DNA from: Betaproteobacteria bacterium | GTDB lineage: Bacteria > Pseudomonadota > Gammaproteobacteria > Burkholderiales > CAIKXV01 | Assembly: GCA_947458265.1 (NCBI GenBank) | Contig: CANGYF010000011.1 | Location: 1-64,000 of the forward strand | Length of the DNA stretch: 64,000 nucleotides | Direction: 5' to 3' | Shown: positions 17,389-25,881 of the stretch, piece by piece | Layout of the letters: the number at the start of each line of letters is the position of its first letter | Numbering within the stretch: the stretch's first letter is position 1 | Made by a program: the position numbers and the translations under genes | Notes under the pieces: generated by a model | Databases searched by the model: none | What the model saw: the letters and a program-made list of their open reading frames with translations, nothing else | Told to the model about the DNA's origin: nothing

Positions 17389-18846
17389 ATGGACGCCGAT
17401 CGAGACCGCATGAACCGCAACGCAGTTCAACCCGACGTTTCGCGTCGCCGCCTGCTTGGTGGCACGGCCGCGCTCGGCGCGCTGTCGGTGGCCGGCTGCG
17501 CGACGACATCCACCACGGGCGGCGGCCTGCCCTCGCGTGGCGAATGGCTGGTGCGTGGCGGCCATGTGATGACCATGGACCGCAAGGCGGGCGACCTGCC
17601 CGGTGCTGACGTGCATGTGCGCGACGGTGCGATCGTCGCGGTGGGCCATGGGCTGCAGGCGCCCGGCGCGCAGGTGATCGATGCGCGGAGCATGATCGTC
17701 ATGCCGGGCATGGTCGAGACCCACTGGCACATCTGGAACACCATCCTGCGCAGCATGTCGGGTTCCGAGAAGAAGTACGGCTACTTCCCGACCGCGCTCG
17801 GCATCGGCCGGGTGTACGAGGCCTCGGACATGTACCACAGCGCGCGCCTTGCCAGCACCGAGGCGGTGTTCTCCGGCATCACCTTCGTGCACGACTGGTG
17901 CCACAACATCCGCACGCCGCAGCATGCGCGCGAGGCGCTGCGCGGGCTGCAGCAGTCTGGCCTGCGCGGGCGCTTCTCGTACGGGACGATGCAGGGGCAT
18001 CCGGTCGACCGGCCGATGGACATCGCCGACCTCGAGCGGCTGCGCGCCGACTGGTCGCAGCACGCTAACGGCGGTCTGCTGTCGCTGGGCGTGGCCTGGC
18101 GCGGGGTCTCCACCGGCGGCACCGGCCTGATCAAGGCCGAGGCCACGCGCGAGGACGTCGCCGCCGCGCGCCGGCTCGGGCTGCCGGTGTCGGTGCACCT
18201 GAACAATTCGCGCGCCCGGGCCGGCGGCATCGCGCAACTGGCGAAGGACGGGCTGCTCGGCGCCGACCTGCAGGCGATCCATGCGGTGTGGGTGACGCCC
18301 GAGGAAGTGAAGGCGCTGGCTGCATCCGGTGCATCGGTGAGCATCTCGCCGTTCAGCGAACTGCGCATCGGCTTCGGCGTACCGCCGACCAGCCGATTCC
18401 TCGAGGCGGGCATCCCGATGGGGCTGTCGGTCGATACCACCGCGCTGTCGGGCAATGCCGACATGTTCGGCATCATGAAGGTGACCCAGAACGCGGAGAA
18501 CGCGCGCACCGAGAACGAGTTCCAGTTGCCGGCGCGGCGAGTGCTCGAACTGGCGACGATCGAAGGCGCGCGCTCGATGGGCATGGCCGACCGCATCGGT
18601 TCGCTGGTGCCGGGCAAGCGCGCGGACCTGATCATGGTCGATACCCGTGCGATCAACATCGGCGTGTTCACCGATCCGGCGCACCTGCTGGTCGAGGCTG
18701 CGCAGCCGTCCAACGTCGACACGGTGATGGTCGACGGTCGCATCCTCAAGCGTGGCGGACGACTGGTCGGCGTGGATGCAGGGCAGGTGGTGGACGAGGC
18801 GCGTATCGCGCTTGCCGGGTTGCGCAAGCGCGCAAACTGGTGGTGA
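17389..18846 (+). CDS. Exported amidohydrolase (cytosine/atrazine deaminase-like), Tat lipoprotein
   Basis: 485 aa, metal-dependent amidohydrolase superfamily. The N-terminus has VSRRRLLGG (twin arginine, residues 18-25) followed by a hydrophobic stretch and VAGC with Cys37, together a likely Tat-exported lipoprotein signal. The metal motif THWHIWN gives His112 and His114. SVHLNNS, AIHAVWV and SVDTTAL supply the remaining ligands and catalytic acid. The C-terminus has GSLVPGKRADLIMVD, as in the S-adenosylhomocysteine/atrazine chlorohydrolase group. A GGGGGAG ribosome site precedes the ATG. The family 5 solute-binding protein begins 21 bp after its stop. An exported location is unusual for this family. 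Confidence 0.87.
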   Translation: MDADRDRMNRNAVQPDVSRRRLLGGTAALGALSVAGCATTSTTGGGLPSRGEWLVRGGHVMTMDRKAGDLPGADVHVRDGAIVAVGHGLQAPGAQVIDARSMIVMPGMVETHWHIWNTILRSMSGSEKKYGYFPTALGIGRVYEASDMYHSARLASTEAVFSGITFVHDWCHNIRTPQHAREALRGLQQSGLRGRFSYGTMQGHPVDRPMDIADLERLRADWSQHANGGLLSLGVAWRGVSTGGTGLIKAEATREDVAAARRLGLPVSVHLNNSRARAGGIAQLAKDGLLGADLQAIHAVWVTPEEVKALAASGASVSISPFSELRIGFGVPPTSRFLEAGIPMGLSVDTTALSGNADMFGIMKVTQNAENARTENEFQLPARRVLELATIEGARSMGMADRIGSLVPGKRADLIMVDTRAINIGVFTDPAHLLVEAAQPSNVDTVMVDGRILKRGGRLVGVDAGQVVDEARIALAGLRKRANWW

Positions 18847-18867
18847 TGAAACCCTGATGGATCGACG

Positions 18868-20556
18868 ATGACCGCAATGCTTCTGTCCCAGCACCTTCCG
18901 GCGAGCGGATTTTCGCTGCGGCGGCTCCACAGCCGCTCCCGGTGCAGCGTCGCGCTGGCCGCCGCCGGCGAGCGCACGGGAACGCGCGCGCTGATGGTGC
19001 TGCTGCTGGCCGCGATGACCGTACTCATGCTTTCCGCATGGTCGTCGCCGGCGGCCGGCGCCGCTGCGCTGCGCCTGGCGCTGTCCGGCGATGTCACGTC
19101 GCTCGATCCGCATTTCCTGAATGCAGCACCGAACAACACGGTCGCGCGGCATGTATTCGAGTCCCTGGTACAGGTCGATGCCGACGGCCAGTTGCAGCCG
19201 GCGCTGGCTGAATCCTGGCGTGCGGTCGATCCGACCACCTGGGAGTTCCGGCTGCGCCGCGGCGTGCGTTTCCACAACGGGCAGGAGATGACTGCCGAGG
19301 ACGTGATGTTCTCGCTCGAGCGGCCATCGCTGCTGGTGAAGAGCCCCGGTCCGTTCACGGCGTTCACGCGTCCGGTGGTGGGCAAGGAGATCGTCGACCC
19401 GTACACCATCCGGCTGCGTACCGCGACGCCGTATGGTCCGCTGCCGCTCGACCTGTCGAACGTGTTCATCGTGTCGCGCAAGGTCGCCGAGTCGGCCTCT
19501 ACCGACGACTTCAATACCGGCAAGGCCGTGATCGGCACCGGGCCGTGGCGCTTCTCGAGCTGGCGCCGGGGCGATGCCGTCGAACTGTTGCGCAACGACC
19601 AGCACTGGGGGCTTAAGCCCGCGTTCGAGCGGGTGACGCTGCGCATCATCACCAGCGATCCGACCCGGATGGCGGCGCTGCTGTCGGGCGACGTCGATGC
19701 GATCGAGACCGTACCCACCGCGGACATCGCGAAGCTGCGCGGCAATCCGAAGTTCCACGTCGAGCAGCGTGCGTCGTGGCGCACGCTGTTCTTCCATCCC
19801 GACCATTCGCGCGACAAGTCGCCGTTCGTGTACGACAAGTCGGGCCGTCCGCTGGAGAAGAACCCGCTGCGCGATGCACGGGTGCGGCAGGCGATCTCGA
19901 TGGCCATCGACCGGCGGGCCCTGGTCGAGAAGACCATGGAAGGGCTGGCTACGCCGGCCAGCAACATCGTCGCGCCGGGCATCCTCGGCAACAACCCGAC
20001 GCTCAAGCCGGATGCCTACGACCCGGTGGCCGCGCGCAAGCTGCTGGCCGAAGCCGGCTGGCCGGATGGTTTCGGCATGACCCTGCACGGCCCGAACGAC
20101 CGTTACATCAACGACGAGCAGGTGGTGCAGACGGTCGCGCAGATGCTCTCGCGCATCGGCATCGCGGTGAAGGTCGAGACGCAGCCGGTGGCGGTCTACT
20201 TCGCCCGCGCGCGCAAGCACGACTTCAGCTTCGCGCTGCTGGGCTGGGGTTCCAACGCCGGCGACTTCGCGCTGCGCACGCTGGTCGGCACGCCCAATGC
20301 GGAGACCGGCTGGGGCACCTGGAACTGGGGTCGCTACAGCAACCCGAAGGTCGACGCCCTGGTGCAGTCATCGCTCACCAACGTCGACCCGAAGAAGCGC
20401 GACGCGATCGCACGCGAAGCGATGGCGATCGCCATGCGCGACCACGCAGTGATCCCGCTGCACCACCAGTTCGCATCCTGGGCGATGCGCCGCGGCGTGC
20501 GCTACACCGCCCGCCTCGACGAGTTCACCTACGCCCACCAGTTCCGCCTCGAGTAA
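18868..20556 (+). CDS. ABC transporter substrate-binding protein, family 5 (peptide/nickel/dipeptide type)
   Basis: 562 aa. The N-terminal 40 residues are unusual, and an ATG at 18993 would place the signal sequence (MVLLLAAMTVLMLSAW) at the start, so the true protein may be about 520 aa. The mature region has LRLALSGDVTSLDPHF, ESLVQVDADGQLQPALAES, WEFRLRRGVRFHNGQEMTAE and VRQAISMAIDRRALVEKTM, all typical of DppA/OppA-like proteins. No permease or ATPase genes follow, so it must use a transporter encoded elsewhere. It probably shares a transcript with the exported amidohydrolase. Its stop codon is embedded in the palindromic repeat at 20555. Confidence 0.9.
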   Translation: MTAMLLSQHLPASGFSLRRLHSRSRCSVALAAAGERTGTRALMVLLLAAMTVLMLSAWSSPAAGAAALRLALSGDVTSLDPHFLNAAPNNTVARHVFESLVQVDADGQLQPALAESWRAVDPTTWEFRLRRGVRFHNGQEMTAEDVMFSLERPSLLVKSPGPFTAFTRPVVGKEIVDPYTIRLRTATPYGPLPLDLSNVFIVSRKVAESASTDDFNTGKAVIGTGPWRFSSWRRGDAVELLRNDQHWGLKPAFERVTLRIITSDPTRMAALLSGDVDAIETVPTADIAKLRGNPKFHVEQRASWRTLFFHPDHSRDKSPFVYDKSGRPLEKNPLRDARVRQAISMAIDRRALVEKTMEGLATPASNIVAPGILGNNPTLKPDAYDPVAARKLLAEAGWPDGFGMTLHGPNDRYINDEQVVQTVAQMLSRIGIAVKVETQPVAVYFARARKHDFSFALLGWGSNAGDFALRTLVGTPNAETGWGTWNWGRYSNPKVDALVQSSLTNVDPKKRDAIAREAMAIAMRDHAVIPLHHQFASWAMRRGVRYTARLDEFTYAHQFRLE

Positions 20557-20675
20557 ATCCGGGTCAGACACCACTTTCAAGCGCCTCGACACCCCGAGTC
20601 CGACCCGGGAGCCGAAAAAGCGTGTCTGACCCGGATTTCTGCCCGGGCGTCGAAAAAGCGTGTCTGACCCGGATT
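20555..20675. repeat. REP-like inverted and direct repeat filling a convergent gene gap
   Basis: The left arm (20555-20578, AAATCCGGGTCAGACACC...) pairs imperfectly with a right arm at 20614-20638 ending GTGTCTGACCCGGATTT. A second copy of the right arm (GAAAAAGCGTGTCTGACCCG plus GATT) is at 20652-20675. The element begins inside the stop codon of the solute-binding protein and ends inside that of the LeuD-like gene. The paired arms would make a strong hairpin on either strand. Same core as the element at 43011-43093. Confidence 0.8.
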
Positions 20676-21282
20676 ATCGGAACATCCAGGGGTGGGTGGT
20701 GCGGTGGCGGGCTTCGAAGGCTTCGATGGCGGGGCGGTATTCCTGGGTGCGTGAGATGTCGTCGTAGCCGTTGAGCAGGCAGCGCTTGCGGATCGGGGAG
20801 ATGTCGAATCGGTGTACGTCGCCCTGGCCGTCGGTGACGGTCTGGGCTTCGAGGTCGATCGCGAAGGTCATGCCGGGCGAGGCATGGAGCATCGCGCGCA
20901 GCGATGCACAGGTGGCGATCGGCAGCGCTACGGTGAGCAGTCCGTTCTTCGCGCAGTTGGCGTCGAAGATGTCGCCGAAGCTCGGTGCGATCACGCAGCG
21001 GATGCCGAACTCGTACAGCGCATAGACCGCGGTCTCGCGCGACGAGCCGCAGCCGAAGTTGCTGTCGCCGACGATCAGCTGCGACTGGTCGTACGGGGGA
21101 CGATTCAGCAGGAAATCCGTGCGCTTGCCGTCGGTATCGTTGCGCTGGTCGTAGAACAGGATCTCGGCATACTTCGGCCCGCGCGGCACCTTGTTGAAGC
21201 GGGTCGGGCAGAGCTGGTTGGTGTCGACGTTGGCTTCGTCGATCGGGGCGGCGACGCCCGCAAGCGTGGTGAAGGGTTGCAT
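20674..21282 (-). CDS. leuD: 3-isopropylmalate dehydratase small subunit-like (LeuD)
   Basis: 202 aa, usual length for LeuD. The start MQPFTTLAGVAAPIDEANVDTNQLCPTRF and the swivel-domain GDSNFGCGSSRETAVYAL loop are diagnostic of aconitase-superfamily small subunits. With LeuC it forms a [4Fe-4S] hydro-lyase. LeuCD isomerises 2- and 3-isopropylmalate in leucine synthesis, but no leuB or leuA is near. The pair ends a catabolic-looking operon, so it may be a paralogue acting on another hydroxy-dicarboxylate. The stop codon lies within the repeat element. The leuC stop is 10 bp upstream. Confidence 0.88.
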   Translation of the reverse strand: MQPFTTLAGVAAPIDEANVDTNQLCPTRFNKVPRGPKYAEILFYDQRNDTDGKRTDFLLNRPPYDQSQLIVGDSNFGCGSSRETAVYALYEFGIRCVIAPSFGDIFDANCAKNGLLTVALPIATCASLRAMLHASPGMTFAIDLEAQTVTDGQGDVHRFDISPIRKRCLLNGYDDISRTQEYRPAIEAFEARHRTTHPWMFR

Positions 21283-21292
21283 CTGTCTGTCC

Positions 21293-22714
21293 TCAGCCGA
21301 TCAGGGTGCGCACGTCGACCAGCCGCCCGTTGATCGCGGCGGCTGCGGCCATCGCAGGGCTGGCAAGATGGGTACGCCCGCCCGGGCCCTGGCGGTTGCG
21401 GAAGTTGCGGTTGGAGGTCGACACGCAGCGCTCGCCCGGCTCGAGCTGGTCGCCGTTGATCGCGGTGCACAGCGAGCAGCCCGGGTCGCGCCATTCGAAG
21501 CCGGCGTCGATGAAGACGCGATCCAGCCCCTCGGCTTCGGCCTGCCGGCGCACCGTCTGCGAGCCGGGGACGACCCAGGTCGGCACCTGGGCCTTGCCCA
21601 GCCGCGCGACCTCGGCTGCCGCGCGCAGGTCTTCGATGCGCGCGTTGGTGCAGGAGCCGATGAACACCCGGTCGACCCGGATGTCCGACAGCGCCATGCC
21701 GGCCTGCAGGCCCATGTATTCGATCGCGCTCGCCCACTCGCCGCGCTGCTTGTCGTTGCCCGCCTGCGAAGGATCGGGCACCGCGGTGTCGATCGGCAGC
21801 GCATGCGCGGGCGACACGCCCCAGGTGACCGTCGGCGCGATCAGCGATGCGTCTAGGACGACCTCACGGTCGAACGTGGCCCCCGTATCGCTGGGCAACG
21901 TACGCCAGAAATCGAGCGCCCGCTCCCAGGCCGCACCCTTTGGCGAGCACTCGCGCCCATCGAGGTAGGCGAAGGTGGTGTCATCGGGCGCGACCATGCC
22001 GGCACGGCCACCGGCCTCGATCGACATGTTGCACACCGTCATGCGTGCTTCCATCGACAGCGCCTGGATCGCGCTGCCCGCATACTCGATCGCATGGTCG
22101 GTCGCGCCGTCGGCTCCGATGGTGGAGATGATCGCGAGGATCAGGTCCTTCGCCGACACGCCGAAGCCGAGCCGGCCGTCGACCCGGATGCGCAGCGTCG
22201 ATGGCAGCGTCTGCCACAGCGTCTGCGTCGCCATCACGTGCGCGAACTCCGACGCCCCGACCCCATAGGCCAGGCAGCCGAACGCGCCATGCGTCGAGGT
22301 GTGCGAGTCATTGCCGATCAGTGCCAGCCCCGGCTGCACGATGCCCAGCTCGGGCGGCACGATGTGCATGATGCCCTGCTGCGAATGGTCGATGCCGTAC
22401 AGGTTGATGCCGTACTTGCGCGCGAAGTCCTGCAGTTGCACCACCATGTTGCGGATCTCGGCGACCGGGATGCCGGCCAGCCCCTTCGCCCGTCCGGTGG
22501 TCGGCACGTAGTGATCGGTGAACGCGTAGATCTGCTCCGGGCGCATCACCTGCCGCCCCTGCGCCTCGAGCGCGACGAAGGCGTGGTAGGTGTTCTCCTG
22601 AGCCAGCGCGCGGTCGATGTAGAGCAGCGACTCGCCCTCGTCGGTCACCACATGGTGGTTGTCCCAGAGCTTGCGGAACAGGGTGCGCGGCGCGGCTGCC
22701 GGTGCGTTGCTCAT
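21293..22714 (-). CDS. leuC: 3-isopropylmalate dehydratase large subunit-like (LeuC)
   Basis: 473 aa. The [4Fe-4S] cysteines are present: Cys355 in FIGSCTNARIEDLRAAAE, and Cys413 and Cys416 in PGCSLCTAIN. NDSHTSTHGAFG and STSNRNFRNRQG are also standard. Compared with the Escherichia coli enzyme as I recall it, the substrate region differs (DHSQQGIMHIVPPE against NHPYQGIVHV; CSLCTAINGD against CSMCLAMNND). That fits a paralogue of the isopropylmalate/citramalate/dimethylmalate hydro-lyase group rather than the biosynthetic LeuC. It follows a Bug receptor by 16 bp and precedes leuD by 10 bp. Confidence 0.88.
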   Translation of the reverse strand: MSNAPAAAPRTLFRKLWDNHHVVTDEGESLLYIDRALAQENTYHAFVALEAQGRQVMRPEQIYAFTDHYVPTTGRAKGLAGIPVAEIRNMVVQLQDFARKYGINLYGIDHSQQGIMHIVPPELGIVQPGLALIGNDSHTSTHGAFGCLAYGVGASEFAHVMATQTLWQTLPSTLRIRVDGRLGFGVSAKDLILAIISTIGADGATDHAIEYAGSAIQALSMEARMTVCNMSIEAGGRAGMVAPDDTTFAYLDGRECSPKGAAWERALDFWRTLPSDTGATFDREVVLDASLIAPTVTWGVSPAHALPIDTAVPDPSQAGNDKQRGEWASAIEYMGLQAGMALSDIRVDRVFIGSCTNARIEDLRAAAEVARLGKAQVPTWVVPGSQTVRRQAEAEGLDRVFIDAGFEWRDPGCSLCTAINGDQLEPGERCVSTSNRNFRNRQGPGGRTHLASPAMAAAAAINGRLVDVRTLIG

Positions 22715-22730
22715 CGTTCAGTGCCTCGGT

Positions 22731-23732
22731 TCATTGCTCTGCCTTGATGCCGTTCTGACGGACCAGCTGGCCCCAGCGGGCGTACTCCGACCGCACGAAG
22801 GCGGCGAATTCGTCGGGCGTGCTGCCGACCGTATCGGCGCCCTGGATCAGCAGCTTTTCGCGGAAGCCAGGCGCACGCAGCACCTTCGCGGTCTCGTCGG
22901 CGAAGCGCGCCGCGATCTCGCGCGGCGTGCCGATCGGCGCGAAGATGCCGCTCCAGCCGCTGAACGAATAGCCCGCGATGCCGGCCTCGACCATCGTGGG
23001 TACTTCCGGCACGCTCGGGAAGCGCTTCGTGCCGGTCACCGCCAGCGCGCGCAGCCGGCCAGCCGCGACATGCGAGGTGACCGACGGCAGTGTCGAGAAC
23101 ATGGTCGGCACATGCCCGCCGAGCAGGTCTGCCACCGCCGGCCCGCCGCCCTTGTAGGCGATGTGGATCATGTCGACTTTCGCCAGCTGCTTGAACAGCT
23201 CGCCGGAAAGATGGGTGCCGGAGCCGTAACCGGACGAGGCGAAGCTCAGCTCGCCCCGCCGCTTGGTGGCCAGCGCGACCAGCTCCTTCACCGAGCGCAC
23301 CGGCATCGACGGTGTCACCACCAGGATGTTCGGCGCATCGACCACCTGGGTGACAGCCATCACGTCGCGCAGCGGATCGCTCGGTGGGTTCGACGTCAGG
23401 TGCGGCCCGACGGTGAACGTGACCGTATGCGCGAGCAGGGTATGTCCGTCCGGTGCCGACTTGGCGACCACCTCGGTGCCGATCGCACCGGCCGCGCCGC
23501 CACGGTTCTCGACAACGACCGTCTGCCTGAACGCTTCGGTCAGCCCGGGCGCGATCGCCCGTGCGGCGAAGTCGGAGATGCCCCCGGGCGGAAAGGCCAC
23601 GACGATGCGCACCGGCTTGGCAGGCCAGGCCTGCGCGTTTGCCGGCTTGGTGGCGATGCCGCCGGACAGGGCGGCGACGGCGGCTGCGACACCCGCCACG
23701 CGCATCGCGCGGCATCGGCCCATCTTCTGCAT
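22731..23732 (-). CDS. Bug-family receptor (3 of 9), in catabolic operon
   Basis: 333 aa. An AGGAGGAG ribosome site 4 nt upstream supports the ATG at 23732. The signal peptide runs to ANAQA. The mature part has WPAKPVRIVVAFPPGGISD, VENRGGAAGAIGTEVVA, DGHTLL, LSFASSGYGSGTHL and HIAYKGGGPAVADLL. FPPGGISD replaces the usual GGXTD ligand-loop threonine by serine. It lies between an enolase-superfamily gene (24-bp gap) and leuC (16-bp gap). That arrangement argues that it captures a substrate or intermediate analogue for these enzymes. Confidence 0.93.
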   Translation of the reverse strand: MQKMGRCRAMRVAGVAAAVAALSGGIATKPANAQAWPAKPVRIVVAFPPGGISDFAARAIAPGLTEAFRQTVVVENRGGAAGAIGTEVVAKSAPDGHTLLAHTVTFTVGPHLTSNPPSDPLRDVMAVTQVVDAPNILVVTPSMPVRSVKELVALATKRRGELSFASSGYGSGTHLSGELFKQLAKVDMIHIAYKGGGPAVADLLGGHVPTMFSTLPSVTSHVAAGRLRALAVTGTKRFPSVPEVPTMVEAGIAGYSFSGWSGIFAPIGTPREIAARFADETAKVLRAPGFREKLLIQGADTVGSTPDEFAAFVRSEYARWGQLVRQNGIKAEQ

Positions 23733-23756
23733 GCTGCTCCTCCTGGATGAGCCCGT

Positions 23757-24881
23757 TCAGCCTATCGAGGCCGAATCGAGCCGGTAACGTTCGAGTCTCG
23801 CTGGATCCATGTCCACGCCCAGTCCGGGCGCCTCGCTGACCGGCAGTACGCCGCGCGAGAGGTCGAGCTTGTCCACCACGATGTCGTCGCGCGTCTTCAG
23901 CGGTCCGACGCATTCCACGCCTTCGATCACGTTGAGCGAGGTCGAGGCGACGATGATCTCGGCCATGGTGTTGATGCCCAGCCCGAAGCCGTGGCCGATC
24001 ACGCAGCGTACACCGGCTGCCTCTGCGGTGGCGATCATCCGGCGGGTGCCGAGCAGGCCGCCTTGCTTCATCACCTTCACCTTGACGATGTCGGCCGCCT
24101 CGGCGCGCAGGATGCCGATCAGGCTCGCATGGTCGAGCACCGATTCGTCCGCCATCAGCGGCACGCCCGCGCCCTGCGCATGGCGTCGGATGCGGGTCAT
24201 CGCCGGCAGGTCGTCCCAGGCCACCGGCTGTTCCACCAGTTGCAGGCGCGCGCGCGCGGTGCCGCTGATGAAGGTGATGGCGTCGGCTTCCGAGAAGCCC
24301 TCGTTTGCATCCGCGCGGATCGCGAAATCCGCCCCGACCGCCTCGCGTACCGCGAGCACGCGGTCGATGTCGGTCTTCACGTCGCCGCCGACCTTGACCT
24401 TGCACGAGCGGAAGCCCTTCGCCTGCCAGCTGGCAGCCTGGCGCGCGGCTTCGTCCGGGGCCAGCATGCCGACCCAGGCGTTGAAGCGGATCTCGCGCAC
24501 CACCGCGCCGCCGAGCAGCGTCGCCATGCTGATGCCCGCGCGGCGTGCGGTGAGGTCGAGGCAGGCCATCTCGAGCGCGGCCTTGGCGTCGAAGAACGCC
24601 GGGTCGATGGCGTCGAGCGTGGCCATCATCGCGTGGATGTTGCCGGCCGGTGCACCAATGATCGCCGGCGCGAAATGGTCGCGCAGCATCCGGAAGTGGT
24701 CGGCCACCGACTCCTTCGAATAGCCGGGCGACGGATCGATGTTGCCGATGCCGGTTGCGCCATCGGCATCGCGCACCACGACCACGACGCTGCGCTGGAT
24801 GTCCTTCACGCTGTGCGCGGTCTTGAATGCCTCGATCAGCGGCACGCCGACCAGGTTGATCTCGATGGACTGGATGCTCAT
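23757..24881 (-). CDS. Enolase-superfamily enzyme, muconate cycloisomerase subgroup
   Basis: 374 aa. Metal ligands: Asp191 (RADANEGF), Glu217 (LVEQPV) and the Asp245/Glu246 pair (MADESV). Acid/base lysines Lys161-Val-Lys163 and Lys267/Lys269 are on opposite faces, the signature of the muconate lactonising/dipeptide epimerase/o-succinylbenzoate synthase subgroup. Such enzymes abstract the alpha-proton of a carboxylate. The substrate cannot be inferred from motifs alone; cycloisomerisation, epimerisation or racemisation are all possible. Lies 16 bp after one Bug gene and 24 bp before another on the same strand. Confidence 0.9.
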   Translation of the reverse strand: MSIQSIEINLVGVPLIEAFKTAHSVKDIQRSVVVVVRDADGATGIGNIDPSPGYSKESVADHFRMLRDHFAPAIIGAPAGNIHAMMATLDAIDPAFFDAKAALEMACLDLTARRAGISMATLLGGAVVREIRFNAWVGMLAPDEAARQAASWQAKGFRSCKVKVGGDVKTDIDRVLAVREAVGADFAIRADANEGFSEADAITFISGTARARLQLVEQPVAWDDLPAMTRIRRHAQGAGVPLMADESVLDHASLIGILRAEAADIVKVKVMKQGGLLGTRRMIATAEAAGVRCVIGHGFGLGINTMAEIIVASTSLNVIEGVECVGPLKTRDDIVVDKLDLSRGVLPVSEAPGLGVDMDPARLERYRLDSASIG

Positions 24882-24897
24882 GGTTCGCTCCGCGTTA

Positions 24898-25881
24898 TCA
24901 CTGGGCCTGCAGGCCGATCGATTTGACGAGCGCCGCGTAGCGCTCGAAGTCCTTGCGCATGCGCCCAGCGAGTTCCTCCGGTCCGCCGACCCAGGGTGCG
25001 ACGCCCTGCGACTCGAGGGCGCGGCGCACCTCCGGGTCCTTCACCGCGCGCATGAGTTCCGTGGCCAACCGGTCGACGATCGGGCGCGGCATGTTCGCAG
25101 GCCCGAGCATCGCGATCCATGGATTCATCTCGAAGCCCGGCAGGCCGGCCGATTCGGCCAGCGGCGGCACGTCGGGCATCGTCGACTGGCGGGTGAGGGT
25201 AGAGACGCCCAGCGCCTTCAGCCGGTTCGCCTTCACCTGCCCGATCGCATTGGGCAGCGTCGCGGTCGAGGCGAAGGTTTCGCCGCCGAGCAGCGAAGCC
25301 ATCGACTGTGGGCCGCCCCGGTAGGGCACATGCATCAGCCGGATCTTCGCCGCGGTAGCGAACGCCTCCATGCCGAAGTGCGGAGAACTGCCGTTGCCCG
25401 AAGAGGCATAGCTGATCTGTCCCGGCTGCGAGCGGGCGAGCGTGATGAAGTCGCGCGCGGTCTTCACCGGCAGCGAAGGATGTACCACCAGCACCCACGG
25501 CTGGCCCGACACGAAGCCGATCGGCGTGAAGTCCTCGAACGTGCGGTAGGACAGCGTCTTGTAGGTGCTGGCGTTCGACACATGGGTGGCCGAATGCACC
25601 ATCAGGGTATGGCCATCGGCCGGGGCACGCGCCACCACTTCTGCGCCGATGGTCCCGGCGGCACCGGCGCGGTTCTCGACCACGAACGGCACGCCGAGCG
25701 CCTCGCTCATCTTCTGCACCACCGGGCGCGCTGCGGCATCGTTCGAGCCACCGCCAGGCCAGGGCACGATCACCCGGATCGGCTTCGCCGGCCAGGACTG
25801 GGCGACGGCGGGCAGGGGTTGCAGCGACAGGCCGGCGAGCGCCGCGAGCGCGGCGGCGGAGACGATTGTCTGGTTCTTCAT
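24898..25881 (-). CDS. Bug-family receptor (4 of 9), in catabolic operon
   Basis: 327 aa. The signal peptide is SAAALAALAGLSLQPLPAVA, cleaved before QSW. Hallmarks are WPAKPIRVIVPWPGGGSND, VENRAGAAGTIGAEVVA, DGHTLMV, ISYASSGNGSSPHFG and HVPYRGGPQSMASLL. Its ATG overlaps the stop of the preceding enolase-superfamily gene (ATGA, 25878-25881), evidence for translational coupling and thus a shared pathway. Two different Bug receptors in one operon suggest two related ligands. Confidence 0.93.
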   Translation of the reverse strand: MKNQTIVSAAALAALAGLSLQPLPAVAQSWPAKPIRVIVPWPGGGSNDAAARPVVQKMSEALGVPFVVENRAGAAGTIGAEVVARAPADGHTLMVHSATHVSNASTYKTLSYRTFEDFTPIGFVSGQPWVLVVHPSLPVKTARDFITLARSQPGQISYASSGNGSSPHFGMEAFATAAKIRLMHVPYRGGPQSMASLLGGETFASTATLPNAIGQVKANRLKALGVSTLTRQSTMPDVPPLAESAGLPGFEMNPWIAMLGPANMPRPIVDRLATELMRAVKDPEVRRALESQGVAPWVGGPEELAGRMRKDFERYAALVKSIGLQAQ

